Source of the DNA: an uncultured Actinomycetes bacterium
GTDB taxonomy: Bacteria; Actinomycetota; Acidimicrobiia; Acidimicrobiales; Ilumatobacteraceae
DNA length: 40,419 nt
Direction: 5' to 3'
Assembly: GCA_937902105.1 (NCBI GenBank)
Contig: CALGTP010000046.1
Coordinates: forward strand, 1-40,419
Shown: piece by piece, positions 24,961-34,004 of the stretch
Layout: each line of letters opens with the position of its first letter
Numbering within the stretch: position 1 is the first letter of the stretch
Program-made: the position numbers and the translations under genes
Notes under the pieces: generated by a model
What the model saw: only the letters and a program-made list of their open reading frames with translations
What the model was told of the DNA's origin: nothing
Database searches by the model: none

Positions 24961-25356
24961 ATGCGCATTGTCTCCGCTCTTTTTGTCGAGAATTTTGAAC
25001 TCCGGCAAGCACCAGGTCCGAGCACGCGTATTGATATCACTGGTGCGATGTTTTCTATGGCCGCGCCCTCGCCAGTTCCACTGACCATTGATCCCCATCT
25101 CGTAGCGCTGATTTTTTGTGCGCCAGAAGGCAGTGGCGCAGGCGTTTTTGAAGTGGTTTTTCGTCAAGGAGAAGGTGAAGATGATCCGATCATCGGACGC
25201 AACGTCAGTCCCTTTACCGTTGAGCCCGGAAAGTTCACATATCGACTGGTGAAAGGTGAACTTGATTTCACTGAATATGGGCAAATTTTCGCACACTGTA
25301 GGGTTGACAAAGGACCTTGGCATTTAGTTCCTTTCACATTGTTGCCTCCCGCCTGA
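24961..25356 (+). CDS. Small protein of unknown function (DUF6941-like pattern)
   Basis: 131 residues from ATG 24961; a longer in-frame start at 24898 lies within nagA and has no added conservation. Beta-rich: RIVSALFVENFELR, RIDITGAMFSM, LTIDPHLVALIFCAPEGS, VFEVVFRQGE, HLVPFTL. The pattern of an opening strand ALFxxxFE and a later strand VxFRQ resembles the DUF6941 family (small beta-sandwich proteins with a GGGxT turn), but this match is from memory and weak. No catalytic motif. Lies between nagA and tkt on the same strand. Confidence 0.6.
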   Translation: MRIVSALFVENFELRQAPGPSTRIDITGAMFSMAAPSPVPLTIDPHLVALIFCAPEGSGAGVFEVVFRQGEGEDDPIIGRNVSPFTVEPGKFTYRLVKGELDFTEYGQIFAHCRVDKGPWHLVPFTLLPPA

Positions 25357-25401
25357 GTTTCGCCTTCCTTTGCTGAGGCTCTCGGCGGGTACAGTCGGAG
25401 T

Positions 25402-27372
25402 GTGCCAACTCACTTAACTCTTGCTCTTGACACCGCTGCAGTGAATATCGCCCGTGGGTTCGCCATGGACGCACCACTGAAAGCTAAAAGTGGGCACCAA
25501 GGTACGGCAATGGCATTGGCCCCGCTGGCGCATGTGCTCTACAGCCGGATCATGAAACACGATCCCACCGATTCTCTGTGGCCCGACCGCGACCGATTTA
25601 TATTGTCGGCGGGGCACGCTTCGATTTTGCAATATTCAATGCTCTTCTTGCAGGGTTATGGCTTAGAAATGTCAGATATCCAAGCCTTTCGTCAATGGGG
25701 CTCAGCGACCCCTGGTCACCCCGAGCGGGGTCACACCGCAGGCGTTGAGGTGACTACTGGACCACTCGGGCAAGGATTTGCCAATGGAGTTGGTCTGGCA
25801 TTGGCCGAACGGCACCTTCGAGCGCGATTCGGTTCTGAGGTCTGTGATCACCATACATACGTTGTGGCTGGAGATGGATGCCTCATGGAAGGTGTCAGCC
25901 ATGAAGCAGCCTCGTTGGCTGGGCATCAAAAACTTGGTCGTTTGATTGTCATTTTTGACGACAATCAGATCACTATTGATGGCCGTACCAACTTGTCCTG
26001 CAGCGACGACGTAGCGCTGCGTTTTTCTAGCTACGGCTGGTCGGTCAGCAATCTTGGGGAAATCGGTGATGATTTAGATGCCCTGGAATCTGCCCTCACA
26101 GCAGCTCGCGATTCACTTGACGATCGACCAAAGTTACTGATCCTGCGCACCCAAGTTGGTTTTCCTTCACCGGATTGGACGGGCAAACATGAGGCACATG
26201 GCAACCCTTTCAATGCCGAACATGTGACGCGTACGAAGCAGGCGATGAATATCCCCGACGAGCCTTTTTGGGCTCCCTTGGACGTCGTGGCTGCCTGTCG
26301 CGAATCTGCAAAAGTTCACGGGGCGCAACAGCGTTTGGCGTGGGAAGTGCGGCTTGAGGCCAGTGCACTGCAGCAGGAGTGGGCAGCAGTGTGGAACGGT
26401 GGTTTCAGTGACTGGCGAGAAGCATTGCCAAGTTTCGCACTCGGCGAATCAATCGCTACTCGAGTTGCGGTGCAAAAAGTTTTTGATGCGGTCTTGCCGA
26501 AACAGCCAGGACTTGTTTCTGGTTCGGCGGACCTCACAGGAAATACGGGCACGAAACTCTCTGGGCAGATTCCAATGTCTGCAGATAATCCGCAAGGACG
26601 TCAGGTGTACTACGGGGTTCGTGAGCATGCCATGGGATCGGCGATGGTGGGAATGGCCGTGCACGGTGGTGTATACCCCATTGGCGGAACCTTCTTTGTG
26701 TTCTTCGACTACATGAAGCCACCGATTCGACTGGCGGCACTTTCCAAAGCAAAATGTCTATTTGTGTTCAGCCACGACTCAGTTGGAGTTGGTGAAGATG
26801 GTCCGACTCATCAACCTATTGAGCACCTTGCAGCCTTGCGGGCGATACCTGACCTGCAGGTGATACGCCCATGTGACGCAAATGAGACTGCCCAAGCAGT
26901 TCGATTTGCGTTTGAGCATGATGGTCCGACAGCACTCATTTTGAGCCGACAGAACCTGCCCGTGCTGACCGATGGGTCAGCGGTTGCACATGGGGCGGGG
27001 ATCGTACGCCAGGCCGCGGGTAAGGCCGATGTCGTCATTGTGGCCACCGGCAGTGAACTTCACGTGGCCCTGCAGGCGGCAGATGATTTGCAGGCAACGG
27101 GTATTGATGCCCAAGTCGTCTCCTTGCCCTCGTGGGACCGCTTTGTGGCCTTTCGGGCTACTAACCCAGTTGAAGCAAACAAAATCCTCCCAAGAGATGT
27201 GGAGACCGTCTCGGTGGAAGCGGGTACGACCTTTGGCTGGCAGCTCTTTGCTGACTCATGTGTCGGTATTGATCGCTTTGGCGCGAGTGCTCCAGGTTCG
27301 GAGGCTCTCGATCGTCTTGGGATCAACCCATTGAGCGTGGTCTCAGCTGTAAAAAAACTGCTCAAACGTTGA
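25402..27372 (+). CDS. tkt: Transketolase
   Basis: 656 residues from GTG 25402. N-terminal TPP-binding half: SGHQGTAM (normally SGHPG), RDRFILSAGHAS, TGPLGQG, and the TPP motif GDGCLMEG followed by DDNQITIDG. Middle: GSADLTGN and EHAMGSAMVGMAVHGG. C-terminal half: FSHDSVGVGEDGPTHQP, SLPSWDRF. It transfers two-carbon ketol units in the non-oxidative pentose phosphate pathway. The Pro-to-Gln change in the first motif is unusual but not obviously inactivating. Followed at once by the transaldolase gene. Confidence 0.97.
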   Translation: MPTHLTLALDTAAVNIARGFAMDAPLKAKSGHQGTAMALAPLAHVLYSRIMKHDPTDSLWPDRDRFILSAGHASILQYSMLFLQGYGLEMSDIQAFRQWGSATPGHPERGHTAGVEVTTGPLGQGFANGVGLALAERHLRARFGSEVCDHHTYVVAGDGCLMEGVSHEAASLAGHQKLGRLIVIFDDNQITIDGRTNLSCSDDVALRFSSYGWSVSNLGEIGDDLDALESALTAARDSLDDRPKLLILRTQVGFPSPDWTGKHEAHGNPFNAEHVTRTKQAMNIPDEPFWAPLDVVAACRESAKVHGAQQRLAWEVRLEASALQQEWAAVWNGGFSDWREALPSFALGESIATRVAVQKVFDAVLPKQPGLVSGSADLTGNTGTKLSGQIPMSADNPQGRQVYYGVREHAMGSAMVGMAVHGGVYPIGGTFFVFFDYMKPPIRLAALSKAKCLFVFSHDSVGVGEDGPTHQPIEHLAALRAIPDLQVIRPCDANETAQAVRFAFEHDGPTALILSRQNLPVLTDGSAVAHGAGIVRQAAGKADVVIVATGSELHVALQAADDLQATGIDAQVVSLPSWDRFVAFRATNPVEANKILPRDVETVSVEAGTTFGWQLFADSCVGIDRFGASAPGSEALDRLGINPLSVVSAVKKLLKR

Positions 27373-27414
27373 ACGGTGCGCGCCCAACGGCGCTCTATCT
27401 GTCACGCTTGTGGA

Positions 27415-28521
27415 ATGGTTTCCACAGATCGTTTGATGCGCCTACATGGTGAACATGGGCAAAGTCCATGGCTCGACAATTTAAAGCGGAGCCTGATTAC
27501 CTCAGGAGATTTAGCGGGTATTCGCGATGCTGGTATTCGTGGTTTAACGTCAAATCCAACTATTTTTCAAAAAGCGATTCAGGGTTCTGCTGATTATGAC
27601 GAGCAATTCCGTTCTCTGATCTCAGCAGACAATTCAATTATTGATTGTTACTGGGCGATGGTGCTACAAGATATTCATGGGGCACTTGATGTCTTTGAAT
27701 CGGTCTACAGAAATAGCAACGGCGGGGACGGTTTTGTCAGCGTCGAGGTTGACCCGAACCTCGCCCATGATCACAGCGCCACTCTTTTGGCAGGACAACA
27801 TCTTTGGGAAACCGTTTCTCGTGCAAACTTGATGATCAAGATTCCCGCCACTGTTCCGTGCCTTGAATCTGTGCAAGCGATGATCGCTGCTGGTCGCAAT
27901 GTCAACGTCACTTTGATTTTCAGTTTGGACCGCTACCAAAAGGTGATGGATGCCTATCTGGCGGGCCTTGAGGAACGCCTAGAGGCTGGTTTGAGTATCA
28001 ACGGCATTTCCAGCGTGGCCTCATTTTTCATCAGCCGTGTTGACGCCGAAGTCGATAAACGACTTGATGTCATAGGGACTCCCACTGCTTTGGCACTTCG
28101 GGGCCGTGCCGCGGTAGCGCAAGCGAAACTCGCATACGACCGATTCAGAACGACGTTTAGTGGGACGCGTTGGGAGACATTGGCGCAACAAGGCGCATCA
28201 GTTCAACGACCCCTGTGGGCATCAACGGGTACAAAAAACCCGAGTTACCCCGACACCTTGTATGTTGACGAATTGATTGGTCACGACTCAGTGAACACTC
28301 TGCCTGACACAACTTTAGAAGCCTTCGCTGATCATGGAACCCTGCGAACGACGATTGATCAAAATGTGCACGAGAGTCGCCAAGTGTGGGCCGCACTTAG
28401 CGATTTGGGAGTGGACATGGATGACGTGGCTCGCCAACTTGAGGATGAGGGAGTGCTCTCCTTCCAAAAAAGTTTTGACGAACTATTAGCAGCACTGAGT
28501 GATAAGGCGCAGGCGTTTTAG
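27415..28521 (+). CDS. tal: Transaldolase
   Basis: 368 residues from ATG 27415; GTG 27376 or ATG 27436 are alternative starts and no ribosome-binding site decides among them. Class of long actinobacterial transaldolases (about 370). TSNPTIFQKAI (45-55), VSVEVDP and the Schiff-base K142 in NLMIKIPAT; RPLWASTGTKNPSYPDTLYV towards the end. It exchanges dihydroxyacetone between sedoheptulose-7-phosphate and glyceraldehyde-3-phosphate. The gene pair with tkt is usual; the usual further partners zwf, opcA and pgl are not here. Its end overlaps a convergent small gene by 4 bp. Confidence 0.95.
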   Translation: MVSTDRLMRLHGEHGQSPWLDNLKRSLITSGDLAGIRDAGIRGLTSNPTIFQKAIQGSADYDEQFRSLISADNSIIDCYWAMVLQDIHGALDVFESVYRNSNGGDGFVSVEVDPNLAHDHSATLLAGQHLWETVSRANLMIKIPATVPCLESVQAMIAAGRNVNVTLIFSLDRYQKVMDAYLAGLEERLEAGLSINGISSVASFFISRVDAEVDKRLDVIGTPTALALRGRAAVAQAKLAYDRFRTTFSGTRWETLAQQGASVQRPLWASTGTKNPSYPDTLYVDELIGHDSVNTLPDTTLEAFADHGTLRTTIDQNVHESRQVWAALSDLGVDMDDVARQLEDEGVLSFQKSFDELLAALSDKAQAF

Positions 28522-28754
28522 GAGTGACTGTCAATGTCAATCAAATGGATGGCCTTTTCTATGGCTCGGCGGGCCTGAGTAATAGTCTTATCGATCGCTG
28601 GTCTCCCCTCGCGACGTGAATAAGCCGAACGCAGGACATCCATGGCGACATCATCAAGTTTGCTCACCGATTCTCGCAATTGACTCACGACCTCTTGAAG
28701 GTGCTCGATAACTGCAGGTTCAATTGCAGGCTTTTCGTTGTCAGGCTCATTCAT
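28518..28754 (-). CDS. Small acidic helical protein of unknown function
   Basis: 78 residues from ATG 28754, chosen because GGAG sits 5 bases upstream; an in-frame start at 28781 is less well supported. A single helix-rich protein (VIEHLQEVVSQLRESVSKLDDVAMDVLRSAY, then AIDKTITQARRAIEKAIHLID) with no Cys, Trp or membrane segment. The central helix could form a coiled coil. It overlaps the transaldolase stop by 4 bp. No family recognised; function unknown. Confidence 0.7.
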   Translation of the reverse strand: MNEPDNEKPAIEPAVIEHLQEVVSQLRESVSKLDDVAMDVLRSAYSRREGRPAIDKTITQARRAIEKAIHLIDIDSHS

Positions 28755-28759
28755 AAAAA

Positions 28760-28763
28760 CTCC
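28760..28763 (-). promoter_or_regulatory. Ribosome-binding site of the small acidic gene
   Basis: GGAG on the - strand with a 5-base spacer to ATG 28754. It is the main reason to prefer that start over 28781. Confidence 0.6.
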
Positions 28764-28854
28764 AAATCGTTCTCTGCCCAATCCTAAAGTAGTGCACCAC
28801 CATTATTGCTAGTACCGCACGCACTCACCTTCTCGAAGAACTAATCTGAGTGAT

Positions 28855-29586
28855 ATGCATACCCTCTCTTCATCGCAGTACATGCAATCTTTGCGTGCGT
28901 CAATTCACGAATTGCAACTACTCAGTGTGAACAATCTTAATCAGCAGGTGCCAGATTGCCCAGGGTGGACCGTTCACGACCTGATCTCTCATATCGGGAA
29001 AGTATTCGCCATGGTCGATGCCGTGGTGCTTCCCCGTTCCCTCGTTCGCGTTGGGCCGGGATCAGAAGCGCAAGCGCCTAGTGGTGACGCAGTCGTGTCG
29101 TGGTTCGCTCAACGTTGTGATTCTGTTCTTGAGTCGCTTTCGGGGGTATCGCCCGATGAAAAAATGTGGACATGGTCTTCCCATGAAACGGCGAGCTTCT
29201 ATTTTCGGCGTATGGCTCATGAGAGTGCGATGCATCTATGTGATCTGCAAAGAGCCTTGGGTATTGAAATGTCGATGAATCGTGATATCGCCTGTGACGG
29301 CATTGATGAGTTGTATCTCGAGATGTTGCCCTTTTGGGCGAAGCGCAATCAGAGAGAACTCCCTCAGGGTTCGCTGCATCTGCACTGCACCGATGGTGCG
29401 GGAGAATGGCTTCTGACACCCCATGGTTTTGATCTTGAGGTTGTACATGCACATGCAAAAGGTGATGTGGCGTGGAGGGGTTCTGCCGTGGCTCTCATTT
29501 CTGCGGGTTGGGGCCGCAAAAATACCGGAATCGAAATTCTCGGAGATATCTCTGTCTCTGAGGAGTGGAATTCTTGTGCCCCATGA
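28855..29586 (+). CDS. Maleylpyruvate isomerase family mycothiol-dependent enzyme
   Basis: 243 residues. DinB/MDMPI-like N-terminal four-helix bundle: PGWTVHDLISHIGKV contains the first metal His (H46), and MAHESAMHLCD contains H122, E123 and H127, so a H-x(n)-E-x3-H metal site is complete. A beta-rich C-terminal part (GSLHLHCTDGAGEWLLTP) is typical of this two-domain group (TIGR03083 type). Members use mycothiol as cofactor in isomerisation or detoxification. Substrate unknown. It sits between convergent neighbours and is monocistronic. Confidence 0.9.
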   Translation: MHTLSSSQYMQSLRASIHELQLLSVNNLNQQVPDCPGWTVHDLISHIGKVFAMVDAVVLPRSLVRVGPGSEAQAPSGDAVVSWFAQRCDSVLESLSGVSPDEKMWTWSSHETASFYFRRMAHESAMHLCDLQRALGIEMSMNRDIACDGIDELYLEMLPFWAKRNQRELPQGSLHLHCTDGAGEWLLTPHGFDLEVVHAHAKGDVAWRGSAVALISAGWGRKNTGIEILGDISVSEEWNSCAP

Positions 29587-29620
29587 TTGCGGTCATGTAA
29601 GTCATACAAGGTGCTTTGGA

Positions 29621-30016
29621 CTAGGGACGGTGGCGAGTAAGTTTCTTGGGCTTAGTTCGTCCACGATGCATATCTTCTCGAAGCACAATGACCCGATCCG
29701 GCTCAATTCTCTTGCCGTCAACTAATAATTCGTCGCCTTGTTGAAGAGGCCGTATCGGCACTTGTTGGTCTAAGGACTCGACTCTGCCATCGCGCTTAGC
29801 CTTCATCTCAATTTCTTTATCTCGCATGGCCTCTCGACCCTCACGATACGCATCACCAACAGAGTTCAAACGAGAGCGTGTGCTCTGTGTGGCTCGTTGT
29901 GCGACTTTGACGGGAGTAAAACTTGTGATGCTCCGTTTGACGCGCTTACCTGCAAAAAGCACTCCACTGATTCCGGCCACAACGCCAGACACAAACCAAA
30001 CCAATCGTTTGATCAT
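29621..30016 (-). CDS. DUF6167-like membrane-anchored protein
   Basis: 131 residues. One N-terminal transmembrane helix (LVWFVSGVVAGISGVLFAG, about 5-23) followed by basic KRVKRSIT and helices rich in Arg and Glu. Pattern and position after the DUF948 gene resemble the small DUF6167 proteins found with rarA and alaS in other actinobacteria, although this one is longer (about 30 residues more, a basic C-terminus RTKPKKLTRHRP). Start overlaps the upstream stop (ATGA). No alaS follows here. Function unknown. Confidence 0.7.
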   Translation of the reverse strand: MIKRLVWFVSGVVAGISGVLFAGKRVKRSITSFTPVKVAQRATQSTRSRLNSVGDAYREGREAMRDKEIEMKAKRDGRVESLDQQVPIRPLQQGDELLVDGKRIEPDRVIVLREDMHRGRTKPKKLTRHRP

Positions 30017-30465
30017 CGGACTTTCCTGACAGTGTGCGAACGTTCCGAGCGCGATGATGGGACGACTGATAAAACGGCCTTTGAGCGATTCTTTGCGCTG
30101 AGCTTCTTGAACACGCGAGTAGTGCCCGTAACGAAAGCTGCCACTTTGATGAATGGTGTGGATAGGGCCAAACGGGTGACTCGACCCGTCCCTGAGACAG
30201 CATCAGTGATCGCTTCGGCCGAACCAAGAACTCGATCAAAACGTTGAAGATCATCACGTGCTTCATTGACAGCGAAACGAGCTTCTTGTGTTGATGTACG
30301 AAGTTCTGCGAGCAATGGACCCGTTTCGCGCCTGAGCAGATCGACTTCTGTACGCAAGATGCGCAAAGTGTCAAGAACTCGCAATAAAACAACTATTAAG
30401 GCTGCAAAGCCAAAGGCCAAAAGTGTGGCGGCCAAAACAAGAGCTAAATCACCTGCAGTCATCAT
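30013..30465 (-). CDS. DUF948 family membrane protein
   Basis: 150 residues. One N-terminal transmembrane helix (LALVLAATLLAFGFAALIVVLLRVL, about 7-31) followed by a long coiled-coil-like helix (LRTEVDLLRRETGPLLAELRTSTQEARFAVNEARDDLQRFDRVL). This is the shape of DUF948 proteins (general stress-type, with a helix bundle). It lies between rarA and the DUF6167-like gene with 4-bp overlaps on both sides. The position is the same in other actinobacteria. Function not established. Confidence 0.82.
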   Translation of the reverse strand: MMTAGDLALVLAATLLAFGFAALIVVLLRVLDTLRILRTEVDLLRRETGPLLAELRTSTQEARFAVNEARDDLQRFDRVLGSAEAITDAVSGTGRVTRLALSTPFIKVAAFVTGTTRVFKKLSAKNRSKAVLSVVPSSRSERSHTVRKVR

Positions 30466-31775
30466 GCGTCCTTCGGTGTCGACGGTGCGTTATTGGGGTT
30501 GTCATGGCGTTGCTTCATCCGTTGTGCGACTTCTTTTTCTTGACCATGTTCACTTGGTTCGTACCAACGTCTCTCCGTGAGTTGATGTGGAAGATATTGC
30601 TGGGCGACCCATCCTCGCGGATCATCATGAGGGTAGTCGTATTCGCTTCCGTGTCCAAGTGTCGTTGCTCCCGAATAATGGGCATCTCGCAAATGTGCTG
30701 GTACTTCACCGACGGCACCGTTACGGATATCGGCTTGGACTCCCCAGATTGCCACTGCGGCGCGGTTGCTCTTGGGAGCGGTGGCCAAGTGGATGACGGC
30801 GTGCGAGAGGTTGAGGGAGGCCTCGGGTAGACCCACATGTTCAACAGCTTGGGCTGCCGCTACTGCTACGAGCAGAGCAGTGGGGTCGGCTAGCCCAATA
30901 TCTTCGCTGGCGAAAATGATCAGGCGGCGGGCAATAAAGCGCGCCGCCTCACCTGCCTCAAGCATGCGCCCCAAATAATACGTAGCCGCCTGTGGGTCAC
31001 TCCCACGCATGCTCTTGATAAAAGCGCTGACGATGTCGTAATGATCATCGCGGCCATAACGCAATGCACTTGTTCCAAGAGCGGCCTCTGCATGCTCAAG
31101 AGTGACAGTGTTTGGATGAGCAAGTGCGGCCGCAACCTCTAGGGAAGTCAATACTTGGCGACCGTCCCCCGCTGATCGGTCAGCCAACAGTTCTTGAGCC
31201 TCGTGAGTGGCAGTCGTGTCAAGAGCCAACAATCCTCGCGTGATTAAAGTCCTCATCGCTCCGCCATCCAAAGGTTCTAGGCGAAATAAGGTGCTTCTGG
31301 AACGCAGTGGAGCATTCACTTCGAAAAATGGATTCTCCGTTGTGGCGCCGATGAGGGTGAGTGTTCCTTCTTCGACTGCAGGTAACAAAGCATCTTGCTG
31401 AGATTTCGAAAAACGGTGAATTTCATCGAGGAATAAAATAGTTCCTTGACCGTGTCTCCCGAGGCGCTGGCGCGCTGTATCAATGACTTCGCGTACATCC
31501 TTCACACCTGCGGTGACTGCTGACAACTGCTCAAAGGCCCGTTTCGTCGTGCCCGCAACTGCCAATGCCAAAGTCGTTTTACCGGTTCCAGGTGGACCCC
31601 AAAAGATGGCGCTACTGAGTTTGTCTTGTTCAACAAGTATGCGCAGTGGTCGACCGACTCCTAACAAATGCTCTTGACCGACAACATCGTCGATAGTGCG
31701 TGGTCGCAACCGTGCCGCCAACGGGGCCTGGGATGCAAGTTGCTCCTTGGCTGCAGCGCTAAAGAGATCGCTCAT
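30462..31775 (-). CDS. rarA: Replication-associated recombination protein A (AAA+ ATPase)
   Basis: 437 residues from ATG 31775, which overlaps the NUDIX stop (ATGA). The frame opens further to 31859 without conserved sequence. MgsA/RarA domain order: N-terminal PLAARLRPRTIDDVVGQEHLLG, Walker A GPPGTGKTT (60-68), Walker B ILFLDEIH (113-120), sensor GATTENP, then a tetramerisation and C-terminal region with KSMRGSDPQAATYYLGRMLEAGEA. It acts at stalled replication forks. Co-transcribed with NUDIX upstream and DUF948 downstream. Confidence 0.96.
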   Translation of the reverse strand: MSDLFSAAAKEQLASQAPLAARLRPRTIDDVVGQEHLLGVGRPLRILVEQDKLSSAIFWGPPGTGKTTLALAVAGTTKRAFEQLSAVTAGVKDVREVIDTARQRLGRHGQGTILFLDEIHRFSKSQQDALLPAVEEGTLTLIGATTENPFFEVNAPLRSRSTLFRLEPLDGGAMRTLITRGLLALDTTATHEAQELLADRSAGDGRQVLTSLEVAAALAHPNTVTLEHAEAALGTSALRYGRDDHYDIVSAFIKSMRGSDPQAATYYLGRMLEAGEAARFIARRLIIFASEDIGLADPTALLVAVAAAQAVEHVGLPEASLNLSHAVIHLATAPKSNRAAVAIWGVQADIRNGAVGEVPAHLRDAHYSGATTLGHGSEYDYPHDDPRGWVAQQYLPHQLTERRWYEPSEHGQEKEVAQRMKQRHDNPNNAPSTPKDA

Positions 31776-32230
31776 GGAAGCAATCTGGAAAAAGCACGGC
31801 TGTAGGAGTCTTGTCGAAAGTTCACGACATGATCGAGCAGATGGTGAGGATCCATCCATTGCCAGCCAACAAATTCCACTCCATCTGGTTTCGGCTCAAT
31901 ATTCGGCTCATCAAGGAGACCGAATAGGAACCACTTTTGCGTCTGTCCGATGCGCTTGCCACCATCGCGCATTGCCTCGCGAACTGCTGTGGGATATTCG
32001 TAGGTGATCCACTCAGGTAATTCGCTGACTAAATGAACATCGCCAGGTGTCAGCCCAGTTTCTTCTGTCAATTCACGCCAAGCAGCATCTACGGGTACCT
32101 CACCGACATCGATTCCTCCCTGCGGGAGTTGCCAAGAATCAACCACATCTGAACGTTGAAAGCACATCAGATCGCCGTTCTCGCGACGGATCGCAATAAC
32201 TACTCCAGCGCGGAATTTCTGAGATGGCAT
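31772..32230 (-). CDS. NUDIX hydrolase, RppH-like
   Basis: 152 residues. The NUDIX box is complete at 38-60: G-x5-E44-x7-R52-E53-L-x-E56-E57-x-G-L. The stretch SWQLPQGGID preceding it and the QTQKWFLFGL core resemble RNA pyrophosphohydrolase (RppH) and Ap4A hydrolases, which remove pyrophosphate from 5' triphosphorylated RNA or dinucleoside polyphosphates. Which of these it prefers cannot be told. It lies 1 bp downstream of aspS and overlaps rarA by 4 bp, so it is in the tRNA-synthetase operon. Confidence 0.92.
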   Translation of the reverse strand: MPSQKFRAGVVIAIRRENGDLMCFQRSDVVDSWQLPQGGIDVGEVPVDAAWRELTEETGLTPGDVHLVSELPEWITYEYPTAVREAMRDGGKRIGQTQKWFLFGLLDEPNIEPKPDGVEFVGWQWMDPHHLLDHVVNFRQDSYSRAFSRLLP

Positions 32231-32231
32231 G

Positions 32232-34004
32232 TCAGGCCTTTGGAGGCAGTACCCGGATGCCTAATTCTTCAAGTTGTTTGGGCTCGGCGCGAGTCGGAGC
32301 ATTGGTCATCGGATCCTGCCCACTTTGTGTCTTGGGGAACGCGATGACTTCACGAATATTGTCTTCCCCAGCCAAAATAGCAACGAGGCGGTCTAAGCCG
32401 AAGGCGAACCCTCCGTGGGGCGGGGCACCATAGGTGAAGGGCTTGAGGAAAAATCCAAACTTACGATTTGCTTCTTCTTCACTAATGCCGAGAGCGGTGA
32501 AAACTCGCCGTTGCATATCAGGTTCGTGAATTCGAATGGAACCCGAACCCAATTCCCAACCATTGAGCACTAGGTCGTATGCCATTGAGCGCACAGACAT
32601 CGGATCCGACTCAAACATATGCAGGTCATCTGGATGAGGTTGGCAGAAAGGGTGGTGTCCTGGCTTAGGTTGCCCGGTCTCTTTGTTGATCCCCACGAAA
32701 AGTGGGAACTCAGTTACCCAGACATAGCGGTAAGGACCTTGGTGTACGGGAGGACGGCCAAGATCGTTGCGCAACTGCCCGAGGACTTCGCAGGTCATTT
32801 CCCATTCATCGGCAACGATCAGCAACAAGTCCCCTGGAGCGCCCTGGAGGGCCGTTATCACCGCTGATTGCTCGGCAGCAGAGAGGAATTTCACAACAGG
32901 AGATTCCAAAGTTCCATCGGCTGCAACTTTCATCCAAACAAGTCCCTTGGCGCCGATTTTCTTCGCCCGGTCGGTGAGTGCATCAAGTTTATTGCGCCCG
33001 AATTCTTCTGCTTTGGCCTCAACGCGTATGCCCTTGATTGAGGATGCGCCGGCGAAGGCCTTAAATTCGGTACCCGCGAATACGGAGGTTAACTCTGTTA
33101 ATTCCATGCCGAAGCGAAGATCTGGCTTATCGACGCCAAATCGCTCCATGGCCTGTCGCCATGTGATTCGTTCAATGGGGTCGGGTCGAACTCCAGTCAC
33201 TGCTTCGGCTGCGCAAACAACTGCTTCGCCAATTGCCTCAAGCACATCATCTTGATTGACGAAACTCATTTCCGCATCCAACTGCATGAACTCATATTGT
33301 CGATCGGCTCGCAAATCCTCGTCGCGCAAACAGCGTGCTATCTGGTAGTAGCGATCAATTCCGGCAACCATCAGTAATTGCTTGAATAACTGTGGGCTCT
33401 GAGGGAGAGCATAAAAGGAGCCTGGTTCTTTACGTGAGGGAACTAGGAACTCACGAGCACCCTCGGGTGTTGAGGGCACCAACATTGGAGTCTCAACCTC
33501 AACAAAACCTTGACGTTCCATGGAAGCCCTGACCGCAGAGTTGACTTTGGCGCGTGTGCGTAAATTGCGTTGCATACGTTCTCTACGAATGTCAATGTAG
33601 CGATATTGCAAGCGAACATTTTCGTCTACGTCATCGGCACGTGCGTCAACTGGAAATGGTGGGGCCTCAGCCGAACGAAGAACTTCTACAACACAATCAC
33701 CGATTTCTACTTCGCCAGTCGCAATATTGCTGTTGATTGTTCCCTGTGGTCGTGAACGCACGACTCCGGTAATCCGTACAACATATTCGCTACGAACGTC
33801 AACGTCGTTGTCGATCACGCATTGGATAATTCCAGTATGATCGCGAAGGTCGACAAAAGCCAATCTGTCACCGTGCTCGCGCCTTTTAGCTACCCAGCCG
33901 CAGACACTCACAGTCTGGGAGATTTCACTCGGACGCAGATCACCACACATGTGTGAGCGCATTGAAGTTTGGCGAATTGAGGTCTTTTCGGCTGGCGTTG
34001 TCAT
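32232..34004 (-). CDS. aspS: Aspartyl-tRNA synthetase, probably non-discriminating
   Basis: 590 residues. Bacterial-type AspRS with anticodon-binding OB fold (about 20-125), class II motifs (motif 1 FVEVETPML; motif 2 RCLRDEDLRADRQYEFMQLDAEM; motif 3 FGLDRLV), and the GAD insertion domain. His44 (RREHG) and Gly88 (RPQGTIN) match the two residues that relax specificity in Pseudomonas aeruginosa AspRS, so it may charge both tRNA-Asp and tRNA-Asn, with GatCAB conversion. That inference needs gatCAB presence and absence of asnS. Overlaps the hisS stop by 4 bp. Confidence 0.95.
   Translation of the reverse strand: MTTPAEKTSIRQTSMRSHMCGDLRPSEISQTVSVCGWVAKRREHGDRLAFVDLRDHTGIIQCVIDNDVDVRSEYVVRITGVVRSRPQGTINSNIATGEVEIGDCVVEVLRSAEAPPFPVDARADDVDENVRLQYRYIDIRRERMQRNLRTRAKVNSAVRASMERQGFVEVETPMLVPSTPEGAREFLVPSRKEPGSFYALPQSPQLFKQLLMVAGIDRYYQIARCLRDEDLRADRQYEFMQLDAEMSFVNQDDVLEAIGEAVVCAAEAVTGVRPDPIERITWRQAMERFGVDKPDLRFGMELTELTSVFAGTEFKAFAGASSIKGIRVEAKAEEFGRNKLDALTDRAKKIGAKGLVWMKVAADGTLESPVVKFLSAAEQSAVITALQGAPGDLLLIVADEWEMTCEVLGQLRNDLGRPPVHQGPYRYVWVTEFPLFVGINKETGQPKPGHHPFCQPHPDDLHMFESDPMSVRSMAYDLVLNGWELGSGSIRIHEPDMQRRVFTALGISEEEANRKFGFFLKPFTYGAPPHGGFAFGLDRLVAILAGEDNIREVIAFPKTQSGQDPMTNAPTRAEPKQLEELGIRVLPPKA

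Noticed and set aside
31776-31859. Longer RarA start
   Set aside because: It lies inside the NUDIX gene and has no conserved sequence.
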